Part shown: positions 33,245 to 41,725 of the stretch, piece by piece
Layout: each line of letters opens with the position of its first letter
How positions within the stretch are numbered: the stretch's first letter is position 1
DNA from: Pseudoduganella danionis
Lineage (GTDB): Bacteria; Pseudomonadota; Gammaproteobacteria; Burkholderiales; Burkholderiaceae_D
Length of the DNA: 64,000 bases
Direction: 5' to 3'
Assembly: GCF_009720775.1 (NCBI RefSeq)
Contig: NZ_WNKW01000009.1
Span: 1 to 64,000, forward strand
Made by a program: the position numbers and the translations under genes
The notes under the pieces: generated by a model
Told to the model about the DNA's origin: nothing
The model's database searches: none
What the model saw: the letters and a program-made list of their open reading frames with translations, nothing else

Positions 33245-34582
33245 TTACAAATCATACAGCCCGGGCAAACCGAGGATGCGGCTCAGTTCTTCCAGTGCCG
33301 TGTGGACCTCGATGGCCAGTGCCGGATCGGCCAGATCGGCCGGTTCCAGCCGGTCGCGGTAATGCTTCTCTACCCACGCCACCAGCGTGTGGTACAGGGT
33401 TTCCGTCATCACCACGCCTTGATGCATAGCAGCCACTTCGGCCTCCGTCAGCGCCACGCGCAAACGCAGACAGGCTGGCCCGCCACCATTGCGCATCGAC
33501 TGGCGCAGATCGAAGTGGATCAGTTCATCGACGGCGTCGCCGCTGGCCACCAGCCCTTGCAGATAGGCGGCGACGGCAGCGTTTTCCTGACATTCATGCG
33601 GAATCACCAGCGCCATCTTGCCGTTGTCCTTGCTCAGCAACTGGCTGTTGAACAGGTAACTGGCCACAGCATCGGCCACCGACACCTGCGCCGTATCGAC
33701 GCGAATGGCATTCAGTTTGGCACCCACACCATCCATGGCCTGACGCAGCTGTTCCAGACTGTTGGCCGTGTCGGCAAACGCCTGCTCGTGATAGAACAGC
33801 ACATTGGCATTGCCGACCGCGATCACGTCGTTGTGGAACACGCCCTGATCGATCACATCCGGATTCTGCTGGATGTAGACCGTACGGCCAGCGGACAGGC
33901 CGTGCAGACGGGCTACCGCCTGCGACGCTTCCAGCGTCTGGCGGGCCGGATATTTCTGCGGTGCGGGCACGGCTACATCGAACTCCGAACGGCCGTACAC
34001 GAACAGCTCCACAGCGGAGTCGCCATGTGTGCTGCACAAACGGGTGTGGTTGGCCGCGCCTTCATCGCCGAACGCCGGCGTGCCGGGCAAGGCATCGTGC
34101 ACGGCAAAGTGCTTCTCGTCCTTGAAGATGGCACGCAGCGCACGGGCCGACTGGGTATGCTCGTGGGCGCGGTGCAGCTTGTTATTCAGATTGGCCGGCG
34201 TGAAATGGGTGCGACCATCGGCCGTATCGGCCGAAGGGCTGACGGTGGCCGCATTCGCCGTCCACATGGGCGAAGCGGAATAGGCGCAGGCCAGCAGCAC
34301 GGGTGCTTCCTTGGCCGCGCGCGACAACACCTCGGCATCCGTACCGGTAAAACCGACACTGCGCAGCAGACGGAAGTTAGGGCGATCCTGCGGCGGCAGC
34401 AGCGCCTGACCGAATCCGCGCTGGGCCAGCGCACGCATCTTGGCCAATCCCTGCAGGGCCGCCAGCTTGGGGTTGGAAGCGCTCTTGACGTTGCTGAACG
34501 AAGCCACATTGCCGAACGACAGACCGGCGTAGTTGTGCGATGGCCCTACCAGACCGTCAAAGTTAAATTCGCGTGCGCTCAT
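33245..34582 (-). CDS. astB: N-succinylarginine dihydrolase
   Basis: A 445-residue enzyme for step two of the AST pathway: N-succinylarginine to N-succinylornithine, two NH3 and CO2. It belongs to the amidinotransferase fold with a Cys/His/Glu triad. The start FDGLVGPSHNYAGLSFGNVAS and the cysteine region RQSMRNGGGPACLRLRV (near residue 365) are diagnostic. Length is that of characterised AstB. It begins 9 bp after astD. No defects are seen. Confidence 0.96.
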   Translation of the reverse strand: MSAREFNFDGLVGPSHNYAGLSFGNVASFSNVKSASNPKLAALQGLAKMRALAQRGFGQALLPPQDRPNFRLLRSVGFTGTDAEVLSRAAKEAPVLLACAYSASPMWTANAATVSPSADTADGRTHFTPANLNNKLHRAHEHTQSARALRAIFKDEKHFAVHDALPGTPAFGDEGAANHTRLCSTHGDSAVELFVYGRSEFDVAVPAPQKYPARQTLEASQAVARLHGLSAGRTVYIQQNPDVIDQGVFHNDVIAVGNANVLFYHEQAFADTANSLEQLRQAMDGVGAKLNAIRVDTAQVSVADAVASYLFNSQLLSKDNGKMALVIPHECQENAAVAAYLQGLVASGDAVDELIHFDLRQSMRNGGGPACLRLRVALTEAEVAAMHQGVVMTETLYHTLVAWVEKHYRDRLEPADLADPALAIEVHTALEELSRILGLPGLYDL

Positions 34583-34591
34583 GCCGGCTCC

Positions 34592-36064
34592 TTAGAAGTG
34601 CATGCCGGGCGACAGCTTGGCCGGCATTTCCAGTACATTGTTTTCGATCGAAGCGACCGGATAGGCGCAGTAATCGGCGGCATAGTAGGCGCTAGGACGA
34701 TGGTTGCCCGATTTGCCCACGCCACCGAACGGCGCGCTGCTGGCAGCACCCGTGGTGGGACGGTTCCAGTTGACGATGCCGGCGCGGGCACGTACCTGGA
34801 AGGTCTTCCACAGTTGTTCATCGTTGGAGATCAGCGCCGCCGCCAGACCGAATTCGGTGGCGTTGGCAGCCTTCATGGCGGCGTCAAAATCGGCCACGCG
34901 GATCACCTGCAGCAGCGGGCCAAACCATTCTTCGTCAGGAATGCCCTGCGCGTTGGTCACATCAACGATACCAGCCGACACAAAGCCAGTGTTCTCGTCC
35001 AGTTGACGCATCTGCAGCAGGCTCACACCGCCCTTGGCGATCATGTCGGCCTGTGCCTGTACCAGACGTTTGGCCACGGCGGCCGACACCACAGGGCCCA
35101 TGAACGGTGCCGGCTCGGCGGCCGAAGCGCCGATAGTCAGGCGGCTGGCCACATCGACCAGACGCGCAACAATCGCATCGCCTTCCGCGCCGGCACGCAC
35201 GATCAGACGACGCGCGCAGGTGCAGCGCTGGCCAGCCGAAATAAAGGCCGACGAAATCGCCATGAACACGGCGGCGTCGATGTCTTTCACGTCCCACACT
35301 ACCAGCGGATTATTGCCGCCCATTTCCAGCGCCAGCATCTTGCCCGGCTGGCCGCCGAACTGCTTGTGCAGCGCGCTACCGGTCTGGCAGCTGCCGGTAA
35401 ACAGCACGCCATCCAGATGGGCGTTCTGGCCCAGCGCCACGCCCGTATCGCGCGCACCATTGACCAGATTGATCACGCCTTTCGGCACGCCAGCCTGCTC
35501 CCACAACTGCACGGTTTTCACGGCAGTGCGTGGCGCATATTCGCTAGGCTTGAACACCACCGTGTTACCGGCGATCAGGGCTGGCACGATGTGGCCGTTA
35601 GGCAGGTGGCCGGGGAAGTTGTACGGACCGAACACGCCGAACACGCCGTGCGGACGGTGGCGCAGCACGGCTTCGCCATCAGCCACCTTGGCATGGGTTT
35701 CGCCCGTGCGCGCGCCATACGACTGCACCGAGATATCGATCTTGTTAGCCATGGTGGTCACTTCGGTGCGGGCTTCCCACATCGGCTTGCCGACTTCTTC
35801 GGCGATCAAGAGCGCCAGCGCTTCGGCTTCCTGCTTGAGCAGATCGCGGAAACGGGTGCAAACGGCAATGCGCTCTTCCAGCGGCGTCAGCGCCCACGAC
35901 TCGAACGCGGCGCGCGCAGCGGCGCAAGCCTGTTCCACATCCTGTGCAGTCGATTCGCGGCTGGCCCAGGTCTGCTTGCCATTCGATGGATCGATGGTAA
36001 CCAGTTCGGCACCGCTACCGGCGCTCCAGACGCCGTTGATGAAATTGCTCAGCACATTAGACAT
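34592..36064 (-). CDS. astD: Succinylglutamate-semialdehyde dehydrogenase
   Basis: A 490-residue aldehyde dehydrogenase that oxidises N-succinylglutamate semialdehyde with NAD (AST step four). It has FTGSCQTGSALH in the NAD fold, the general-base Glu in LALEMGGNNP (near residue 249) and the catalytic Cys in GQRCTCARRL (near residue 283). The preceding ISSAFISA and following NRPTTGAASSAPFGGVGKSGNHRPSA agree with AstD rather than other aldehyde dehydrogenases. The start lies 8 bases inside the end of aruG, indicating coupling. Confidence 0.95.
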   Translation of the reverse strand: MSNVLSNFINGVWSAGSGAELVTIDPSNGKQTWASRESTAQDVEQACAAARAAFESWALTPLEERIAVCTRFRDLLKQEAEALALLIAEEVGKPMWEARTEVTTMANKIDISVQSYGARTGETHAKVADGEAVLRHRPHGVFGVFGPYNFPGHLPNGHIVPALIAGNTVVFKPSEYAPRTAVKTVQLWEQAGVPKGVINLVNGARDTGVALGQNAHLDGVLFTGSCQTGSALHKQFGGQPGKMLALEMGGNNPLVVWDVKDIDAAVFMAISSAFISAGQRCTCARRLIVRAGAEGDAIVARLVDVASRLTIGASAAEPAPFMGPVVSAAVAKRLVQAQADMIAKGGVSLLQMRQLDENTGFVSAGIVDVTNAQGIPDEEWFGPLLQVIRVADFDAAMKAANATEFGLAAALISNDEQLWKTFQVRARAGIVNWNRPTTGAASSAPFGGVGKSGNHRPSAYYAADYCAYPVASIENNVLEMPAKLSPGMHF

Positions 36065-37115
36065 GGGGATTCTTCCTCGGATTGAGTGTCAGGGTACGCA
36101 CGCTATCGCCGGGTTGGCAATGCAGGATTTTTTGTTCGTCTTCTGGCAGCGCGATAGCGCCGTTGACGGGTACCGTCTGCGACAGGATCATGCGGAAGTC
36201 GCTCAGGTTGGTGTTCGAGATCAGCATAGGATCGCTGGCATCGGCATGCGGCGCGCAGGCGATTTCGCCTGCCATCACGGGGCCGATTTCGGCCAGCATA
36301 CTTTCGCGCATGGCGCGCAGTTCCGATACGCGCGCCTGCAGCACAGGGCCGGCATCGAAAATGTCCACATAGCCTTCGAAGTACAGGCCTTCCTGTTCCA
36401 GCAGGCGGCGTGCCGGCGCGGTCGAAGTGTGCACTTTGCCGATCACGTCTTGCGCATCCTGCGGCAGATAATCGACGTACATCGGCTGGCGCGGCATCAG
36501 CTCGGCGATGAAGGATTTCTTGCCCACGGCGGTCAGCGCATCGACGTGATCGAACTCCATCTTGAAGAAGTGGCGGCCCAGACCTTCGTAGAACGGCGAC
36601 CGGCCACTCTCCTCCTGATAGCCGCGCATTTCCGCGATCAGCTTTTCAGTGAACAGGTGCGGGAACTGGGCGATGAACAGGAAGCGGCACTTGGACAGCA
36701 GCTTGCCGTTGTTGCCCGTGCGGTAGTCCGGATGCAGGAACAGCGAGCACAGTTCCGTGCTGCCCGTCAGATCGTTCGACAGGTACAGGGTTTCCATGCG
36801 CGTGAACACATCGATCTCGCGGCTCGAATGCACCAGCGTGCCGATGCGGTAGTTATAGAACGGTTCCGTCAACCCCACGGCGCCCTTGATGGCGCACACG
36901 CCGGCGATGCGGCCGTTGTCGGTGTCTTCCATCACGAACATGTAGTCGCGCTTTTCCGGCGCGATGGTTTCCGCGAACGAGGCCACAGCCACGGCCAGAC
37001 GGTCGCTCATCATCTTCATGTCGGGCTTGAGGGTGGTCATGCCGCTGCCAACCTGCGTCGCCATGACATACAGGGCATCGAGATCGTTAGCAGTAATAGC
37101 GCGTACAACTAGCAT
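36057..37115 (-). CDS. aruG: Arginine N-succinyltransferase, second (AruG-type) subunit
   Basis: A 352-residue acyltransferase: arginine plus succinyl-CoA to N-succinylarginine, the first AST step. It opens MLVVRAITANDLDALYVMAT and carries ELCSLFLHPDYRTGNNGKLLS, the CoA-contacting region of the AstA family. The C-terminal VNGAIALPEDEQKILHCQPGDSV resembles that of Pseudomonas AruG. Together with the adjacent AruF paralogue this gives a two-subunit enzyme, as in Pseudomonas, rather than the single AstA of enterics. It starts 12 bp after aruF. Confidence 0.93.
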   Translation of the reverse strand: MLVVRAITANDLDALYVMATQVGSGMTTLKPDMKMMSDRLAVAVASFAETIAPEKRDYMFVMEDTDNGRIAGVCAIKGAVGLTEPFYNYRIGTLVHSSREIDVFTRMETLYLSNDLTGSTELCSLFLHPDYRTGNNGKLLSKCRFLFIAQFPHLFTEKLIAEMRGYQEESGRSPFYEGLGRHFFKMEFDHVDALTAVGKKSFIAELMPRQPMYVDYLPQDAQDVIGKVHTSTAPARRLLEQEGLYFEGYVDIFDAGPVLQARVSELRAMRESMLAEIGPVMAGEIACAPHADASDPMLISNTNLSDFRMILSQTVPVNGAIALPEDEQKILHCQPGDSVRTLTLNPRKNPHV

Positions 37116-37127
37116 AGTGGTTCCACC

Positions 37128-38165
37128 TTAGATACGGACACAGATCACGGTATCGCCTTCGGTCACGCGCAGGGCTTCCTGCACATCGGCCGACAGCGAC
37201 ACGTTGACTTGCGATTCCAGCGCCGCACAGTGGGTCACCACTGCACGGAATTGATGTTCGGCGGCAGCCGCCACGGCATAGCGCACTTGCGGCTCGCGGC
37301 CACGGTCCGGCGCTTCGTCGGCCAGCGCCACGCGCCGCTGCAGCGCACCGCTGAAGGTACGCAGCGAATTCTTGTGCGCCTGCAGGATAGGCCCGCCGTC
37401 AAAGATATCGATGTAGTCGTCCGCTTCGAAGCCTTCTGCCGTCAGCAGGTTGAAGGCCAGCTCGCCGGACGGATGGATCTGCCCCATGGCGGCCTGCGCA
37501 TCGCCGGGCAGCAGCGGTACGTAGACCGGATAGTGCGGCATCAGTTCGACGATCAGCGTGCGGTTACGCGCACCGCCGATCACCCGTTCTGCATCGAGGA
37601 AGTCCATCTTGAAGAATTTGCGACCGAGCGCATCCCAGAACGGCGAACCGCCCGTGCTGTCGGTCACGCCGGCCAGCGGCACGAAGAAGCGGTCCGAGAA
37701 GCGGTGCGGTGCCAGCACGGCAAACATCAGCCGGGCGCGCGACAGCAGCGCCGCTTCGGCTGTGCCGTGTTCGCGTTCGCCCACGTAGAAGCTCGATAGC
37801 TGCGAATAGCCGGTCAGCTCGGAGCACAGCGTCAGCGCATGCACGCTGTGGCTGATGTTCAGATCGCGCGACACCTGCTGGATCACGTCATTACGGAACG
37901 AGAAATAAGTGCCGTTGGAACCTGCCGCCGCGAAGATGGCCGCCGTGCCCACGATGCCCGGCTCGCCCGGCGCTTCCAGCACCAGCAGATAGGCTTCCTC
38001 GCTGGGGATATCGACGTGGGCGGCAAACGAAGCGATGGAGCGCTCCACCATGGCGACGATTTTCTCGCGCGTCTTCGGCAAGGTGTGCACACCCGGCATG
38101 CTCACCGCCGCCAGCGCTTCAAGGGCGGCAATATCCGTCAGCTCGACCGGACGAACTACATACAT
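37128..38165 (-). CDS. aruF: Arginine/ornithine N-succinyltransferase, first (AruF-type) subunit
   Basis: A 345-residue paralogue of the following subunit. It begins MYVVRPVELTDIAALEALA. LCSELTGYSQLSSFYVGEREHGTAEAALLSRARLMF corresponds to the CoA-binding region of AstA proteins. The C-terminal NVSLSADVQEALRVTEGDTV is typical of AruF. GAAGGAG lies 5 bases before ATG 38165, which decides the start against an upstream in-frame codon. It is separated from aruC by a 109-bp spacer with two hairpins and no gene. Confidence 0.92.
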   Translation of the reverse strand: MYVVRPVELTDIAALEALAAVSMPGVHTLPKTREKIVAMVERSIASFAAHVDIPSEEAYLLVLEAPGEPGIVGTAAIFAAAGSNGTYFSFRNDVIQQVSRDLNISHSVHALTLCSELTGYSQLSSFYVGEREHGTAEAALLSRARLMFAVLAPHRFSDRFFVPLAGVTDSTGGSPFWDALGRKFFKMDFLDAERVIGGARNRTLIVELMPHYPVYVPLLPGDAQAAMGQIHPSGELAFNLLTAEGFEADDYIDIFDGGPILQAHKNSLRTFSGALQRRVALADEAPDRGREPQVRYAVAAAAEHQFRAVVTHCAALESQVNVSLSADVQEALRVTEGDTVICVRI

Positions 38166-38204
38166 GTGGACTCCTTCGTGTGGTGCACAGTGCAATACGA
38201 ACTA

Positions 38205-38258
38205 GCCCGGCAACAGGGTGCCGGGCCTAAATGAAAGACGGCGGAACCAGTCCGCCGT
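38205..38258 (-). promoter_or_regulatory. Two consecutive hairpins in the aruC-aruF spacer
   Basis: ACGGCGGA-accag-TCCGCCGT (38238-38258) and GCCCGGCA-acaggg-TGCCGGGC (38205-38226) are both perfect 8-bp stems, and neither has a T-run. They lie between the aruC stop and the aruF ribosome site, a position suited to mRNA processing or stabilisation that sets different levels for aruC and the downstream genes. Confidence 0.6.
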
Positions 38259-38274
38259 TACTACGAGCTGCCTA

Positions 38275-39522
38275 TCAGGCTGCAGCTTTGATCATTTGAT
38301 CCAGCGACAGGCGCAGAATGCGATCCGCTTCGGCGATCTGCTCGTCGCTGACGATCAGTGCCGGTGCCAGACGCAGCACGTCCATGCCGGCGATCAGCAC
38401 CATCAGGCCATTCGCTTCGGCAGCGCGCTGGATGTCTTTCGAGCGACCTTTCCACGCATCCGTCACCACCAGACCCAGCAGCAGGCCGGCGCCACGTACC
38501 TGACCGAACACTTGCGAGTAGTCGGCCACCAGTTTTTCCATGGTCGAACGCAGCTTGGCGCTGGCTTCTTTCACGCGGGCCAGGAAGGCTGGCTGGTTGA
38601 CGATTTCCAGCACGGTCAGCGCCACGCTGGTGGCCAGCGGGTTGCCGCCGTAGGTGGTGCCGTGGGTGCCCACGCTCAGCGCCTGCGCCAGTTCGTTGGT
38701 GGTCAGCATGGCGCCTATCGGGTAGCCATTGCCCAGCGCTTTGGCCGAGGTCAGGATGTCCGGAGTGATGCCGTAGGTCATGTAGTGGTACAGATCACCG
38801 GTACGACCCATGCCGCACTGCACTTCGTCGAAGATCAGCAGCGCGCCGGTCTTGTTGCACAGCTCGCGCAGTTCTTTCAGGAAGGCCGGATCGGCCGGCA
38901 TTACGCCGCCTTCGCCTTGCAGTGGCTCGACCACCACGGCGCACACGTCATCGCCAATGGCAGCGCGGGCGCTTGCGATATCGTTGAACACGATGTGGTC
39001 GATCGAAGGAGGCAGTGGCTCGAAGCCTTCGGTGTACTTAGGCTGGCCGCCCACCGACACGGTGAACAGGGTACGGCCGTGGAACGATTGCAGGCACGAT
39101 ACGATGCGCGATTTGTGCGGGCCGAATTTGGTGTGGGCGTACTTACGCGCCAGCTTGAAAGCGGCTTCATTGGCTTCCGCGCCGGAGTTGCAGAAGAATA
39201 CGCGGTCAGCGAAGGTGGCTTCGGTCAGGGCCTTGGCCAGACGCAGCACAGGCTCGTTGGTGTAGCCATTGCCCAGATGCCACAGAGTATTGGCCTGACG
39301 GGTCAGGGTGTCCACCACGGCAGGGTGGCAGTGGCCCAGTGCGGCCACGGCGATGCCGGAAGTGAAGTCCAGATAGTGCTTGCCATTCTGGTCCCACAGA
39401 TCCAGGCCAGCGCCTCGTACTGGCACCATCGCTGCTGGTGCATAGGTCGGCACCAGAACTTCGTCAAAAGTTTGACGCGTTACAGGACGGTTGGCGATGG
39501 TTGAATCTAGCTTGGCGTTCAT
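38275..39522 (-). CDS. aruC: Succinylornithine/acetylornithine aminotransferase (PLP-dependent)
   Basis: A 415-residue class III aminotransferase for AST step three: succinylornithine plus 2-oxoglutarate to succinylglutamate semialdehyde plus glutamate. In Pseudomonas the same enzyme also serves arginine synthesis as N-acetylornithine aminotransferase. The PLP lysine is in TSAKALGNGYPIGAM. FDEVQCGMGRTG and FCNSGAEANEAAFKLAR bind the cofactor. AGGGA precedes ATG 39522. It is the first gene of the operon, directly after the proposed ArgR-controlled promoter. Confidence 0.93.
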   Translation of the reverse strand: MNAKLDSTIANRPVTRQTFDEVLVPTYAPAAMVPVRGAGLDLWDQNGKHYLDFTSGIAVAALGHCHPAVVDTLTRQANTLWHLGNGYTNEPVLRLAKALTEATFADRVFFCNSGAEANEAAFKLARKYAHTKFGPHKSRIVSCLQSFHGRTLFTVSVGGQPKYTEGFEPLPPSIDHIVFNDIASARAAIGDDVCAVVVEPLQGEGGVMPADPAFLKELRELCNKTGALLIFDEVQCGMGRTGDLYHYMTYGITPDILTSAKALGNGYPIGAMLTTNELAQALSVGTHGTTYGGNPLATSVALTVLEIVNQPAFLARVKEASAKLRSTMEKLVADYSQVFGQVRGAGLLLGLVVTDAWKGRSKDIQRAAEANGLMVLIAGMDVLRLAPALIVSDEQIAEADRILRLSLDQMIKAAA

Positions 39523-39572
39523 GGCATTCCCTATCAATGTTGGGTCAGTGCGGCACAGCACCGCGTGGACCC

Positions 39573-39638
39573 ATTATAAAAAGCGGAATGCTAAAACTCT
39601 TTTCTAATGGCGACAAGGATTTTCACTTTTACCCAACA
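39573..39638 (-). promoter_or_regulatory. Candidate AST operon promoter with ArgR-like sites
   Basis: On the minus strand a perfect TATAAT lies at 39578-39573, with no recognisable -35, as expected for an activated promoter. Upstream, TGTCGC (39615-39610), eight bases and AA match the Pseudomonas ArgR half-site TGTCGC-N8-AA. A degenerate second half-site TGTTGG lies 23 bp further upstream (39638-39633) in the same orientation. The sites would be centred near -46 and -70. An ArgR-like regulator is encoded at 41726-42670. Confidence 0.55.
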
Positions 39639-39715
39639 GGATAAAAGTTGACAATGTATACATTAACTGCCAGCATCGTCCAGCCGCACCTCCCCCCTAT
39701 TTACAGGAGACCCCT

Positions 39716-41713
39716 ATGCTTTCCAAGCGTACGCTGTGTTTGCTGTTGCTGGCCACTGCCTGCTCCCTCCCTACCCCCGCCCTGTATGCCGCCGACGACC
39801 CGGATGCCAGCTGGGCTGGCAAGCTGGAAAATGATCAGCTGCTGGCCACGCGCGCTGGCACCGGCCTGCAGGGCGCGCGCAACTGGATCGTGCGGCGCAC
39901 TGCCGATCTGCTGATCATCGATGCGCCCGAGGGCGATACCCATCTGGCCATCATGGATTTACAGGCGCCGGACCTGGAGAGCGCTCTGCGCACCGTCTGG
40001 GCCAGCTACCAGCCCGGTTTTGCCCGAGCCCTCAAGCTCAGCACACCCACGCCGGCCAATGGCGGCTGGGATAGTGCTTTCAACGTGGATTATGAAACGT
40101 CCCCCAACGAACAGAAAATCTTGGCCGCCTTTGCCCTGCAAAAAGGCAATAGCTGGACTATCGCCTTGATCGACGGCAGCGATGCCACCATCGCCAAACG
40201 GGGCGCGGCCCTGAACCAGATGGTGCGCAGTGCTGCTCCCTTGGCGTATCAGAAAGAAAGCTTTGCTGACCGCAAGCCACAGCACATGGATGCGGCACGC
40301 ATCGCCAAGCTGCGCAGCTTCCTCGAAGAAGCCATGGAGCTGATCGGCATACCGGGCGCCGGCTTCGCCATACTGGACCAGAATCAGGTGGTGTATGAGG
40401 GCGGCGTCGGCGTGCGCAAGCTGGGCCAGCGCCAGCCCGTCGATGCCCACACGCGCTTTCTGGCGGCGTCCAACACCAAGGGCATGAGCACGCTGCTGCT
40501 GTCGACACTGGTCGATGAAGGCAAGCTGCGCTGGAACCAGCCCGTGCAGCAAGTCTTCCCCAGCTTCCAGCTCGGCAGTGCGGACGTGAGTGCCAAGGTG
40601 GAAGTACGTCATCTGGTATGTGCTTGCACCGGCCTGCCACGGCAGGATTTCGAATGGATCTTCGAGTACCGCAATGCCACACCGGATACCTCGCTCAAAC
40701 TACTGTCCAGAAATAGCCCGACCAGCGGCTTCGGCGAGGTGTTCCAGTACAACAATCTGATGGCCTCGGCTGCCGGCTATATCGGCGGCCATCTGGTCTA
40801 CCCCGAGCTGCCGCTCGGTGCGGCCTACGACAAAGCCATGCAGAAGCGCATCTTCGATCCGCTCGGCATGCAGGATTCCACCTTCGATATGGCACGCGGC
40901 CAGCATGGCAACTACGCGCGCCCACACGGGCTGGATCGCCATAACAAGGTGGCCGAGCTACCGATGACGCTCAATTACGCCGTCGTGCCCCACCGTCCGG
41001 CCGGCGGCGTCTGGACTTCGGCCCACGACCTGATCCGCTATGTGCAGCTTGAAGCCAATCAGGGCAAGCTGCCGGACGGCCGCCAGCTAGTCTCGGCCGA
41101 AAATCTGCTGATGCGGCGCCAGCCGCAGGTCAGCACCGGCAACCAGACCTTCTACGGCATGGGCCTGTCCGTCGACCGCAGCATGGGCGTGGATGTGGTC
41201 CACCATGGCGGCAGCCTATTCGGCTACAAGAGCGACTGGTATCTGCTGCCCGATGCCGGCATAGGTGCGGTGCTGCTGACCAATTCGGAACAGGGCCGCG
41301 TGCTGCTGGGCGCTTTCCAGCGGCGCTTGCTGGAGCTGGTGTATGACGGTGAAGAAACGGCCATGAAAAATCTGCGCACCCGCGTGACTGCCGAAAAGGC
41401 CGAATTCAGCAAGAACTACCAGAGTTATACCCTGCCCGCGCAGGATGCCAGCCGGCTGGCACGGCGCTATCACAGCAAGGAGCTGGGCGAACTGAAGGTG
41501 CGCCATCAGGGCAAAGAGCTGATCTTCGATTTCGGCGAATGGCAGTCCGGCATGGCCTCACGCAAGAACGCCGATGGCACGCTGACCTATCTCACACTCG
41601 ATCAGGGCTTTGCACCTGACCCGTTCGAGTTCACCGTAACGCAGCACCAAGGCAAGCGGGCACTCGTCACGCGCGATGGCCAGCATGACTATTTCTTCGT
41701 CGAACAGAAATAG
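39716..41713 (+). CDS. Secreted serine hydrolase, beta-lactamase/penicillin-binding-protein fold
   Basis: 665 residues with a signal peptide (cleavage near ALYAA-DDP, residue 24). Residues 27-180 form an N-terminal domain I do not recognise. A class C-like serine hydrolase domain follows: SNTK (S252, K255) is the SxxK motif, Y345-N-N347 the YxN motif and HHGG (496-499) takes the place of KTG. A C-terminal beta-rich region spans residues 545-665. Family members include esterases, D-aminopeptidases and lactonases; true beta-lactamase activity is unlikely with HGG. The gene is divergent from the arginine operon. Substrate unknown. Confidence 0.85.
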   Translation: MLSKRTLCLLLLATACSLPTPALYAADDPDASWAGKLENDQLLATRAGTGLQGARNWIVRRTADLLIIDAPEGDTHLAIMDLQAPDLESALRTVWASYQPGFARALKLSTPTPANGGWDSAFNVDYETSPNEQKILAAFALQKGNSWTIALIDGSDATIAKRGAALNQMVRSAAPLAYQKESFADRKPQHMDAARIAKLRSFLEEAMELIGIPGAGFAILDQNQVVYEGGVGVRKLGQRQPVDAHTRFLAASNTKGMSTLLLSTLVDEGKLRWNQPVQQVFPSFQLGSADVSAKVEVRHLVCACTGLPRQDFEWIFEYRNATPDTSLKLLSRNSPTSGFGEVFQYNNLMASAAGYIGGHLVYPELPLGAAYDKAMQKRIFDPLGMQDSTFDMARGQHGNYARPHGLDRHNKVAELPMTLNYAVVPHRPAGGVWTSAHDLIRYVQLEANQGKLPDGRQLVSAENLLMRRQPQVSTGNQTFYGMGLSVDRSMGVDVVHHGGSLFGYKSDWYLLPDAGIGAVLLTNSEQGRVLLGAFQRRLLELVYDGEETAMKNLRTRVTAEKAEFSKNYQSYTLPAQDASRLARRYHSKELGELKVRHQGKELIFDFGEWQSGMASRKNADGTLTYLTLDQGFAPDPFEFTVTQHQGKRALVTRDGQHDYFFVEQK

Positions 41714-41725
41714 CCCTTCCAGGCC

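Noticed and set aside
39648..39662. TTGACA with the palindrome ATGTATACAT as a promoter for the serine hydrolase
   Set aside because: The TATA-like part follows TTGACA by only a few bases, so the spacing is wrong and no proper -10 is found at 16-18 bp.
39523..39715. A sigma-54 promoter for the arginine operon, as in enteric ast operons
   Set aside because: No GG-N10-GC pattern with TGGCAC/TTGCA was found; a TATAAT box and an ArgR-type site are present instead.
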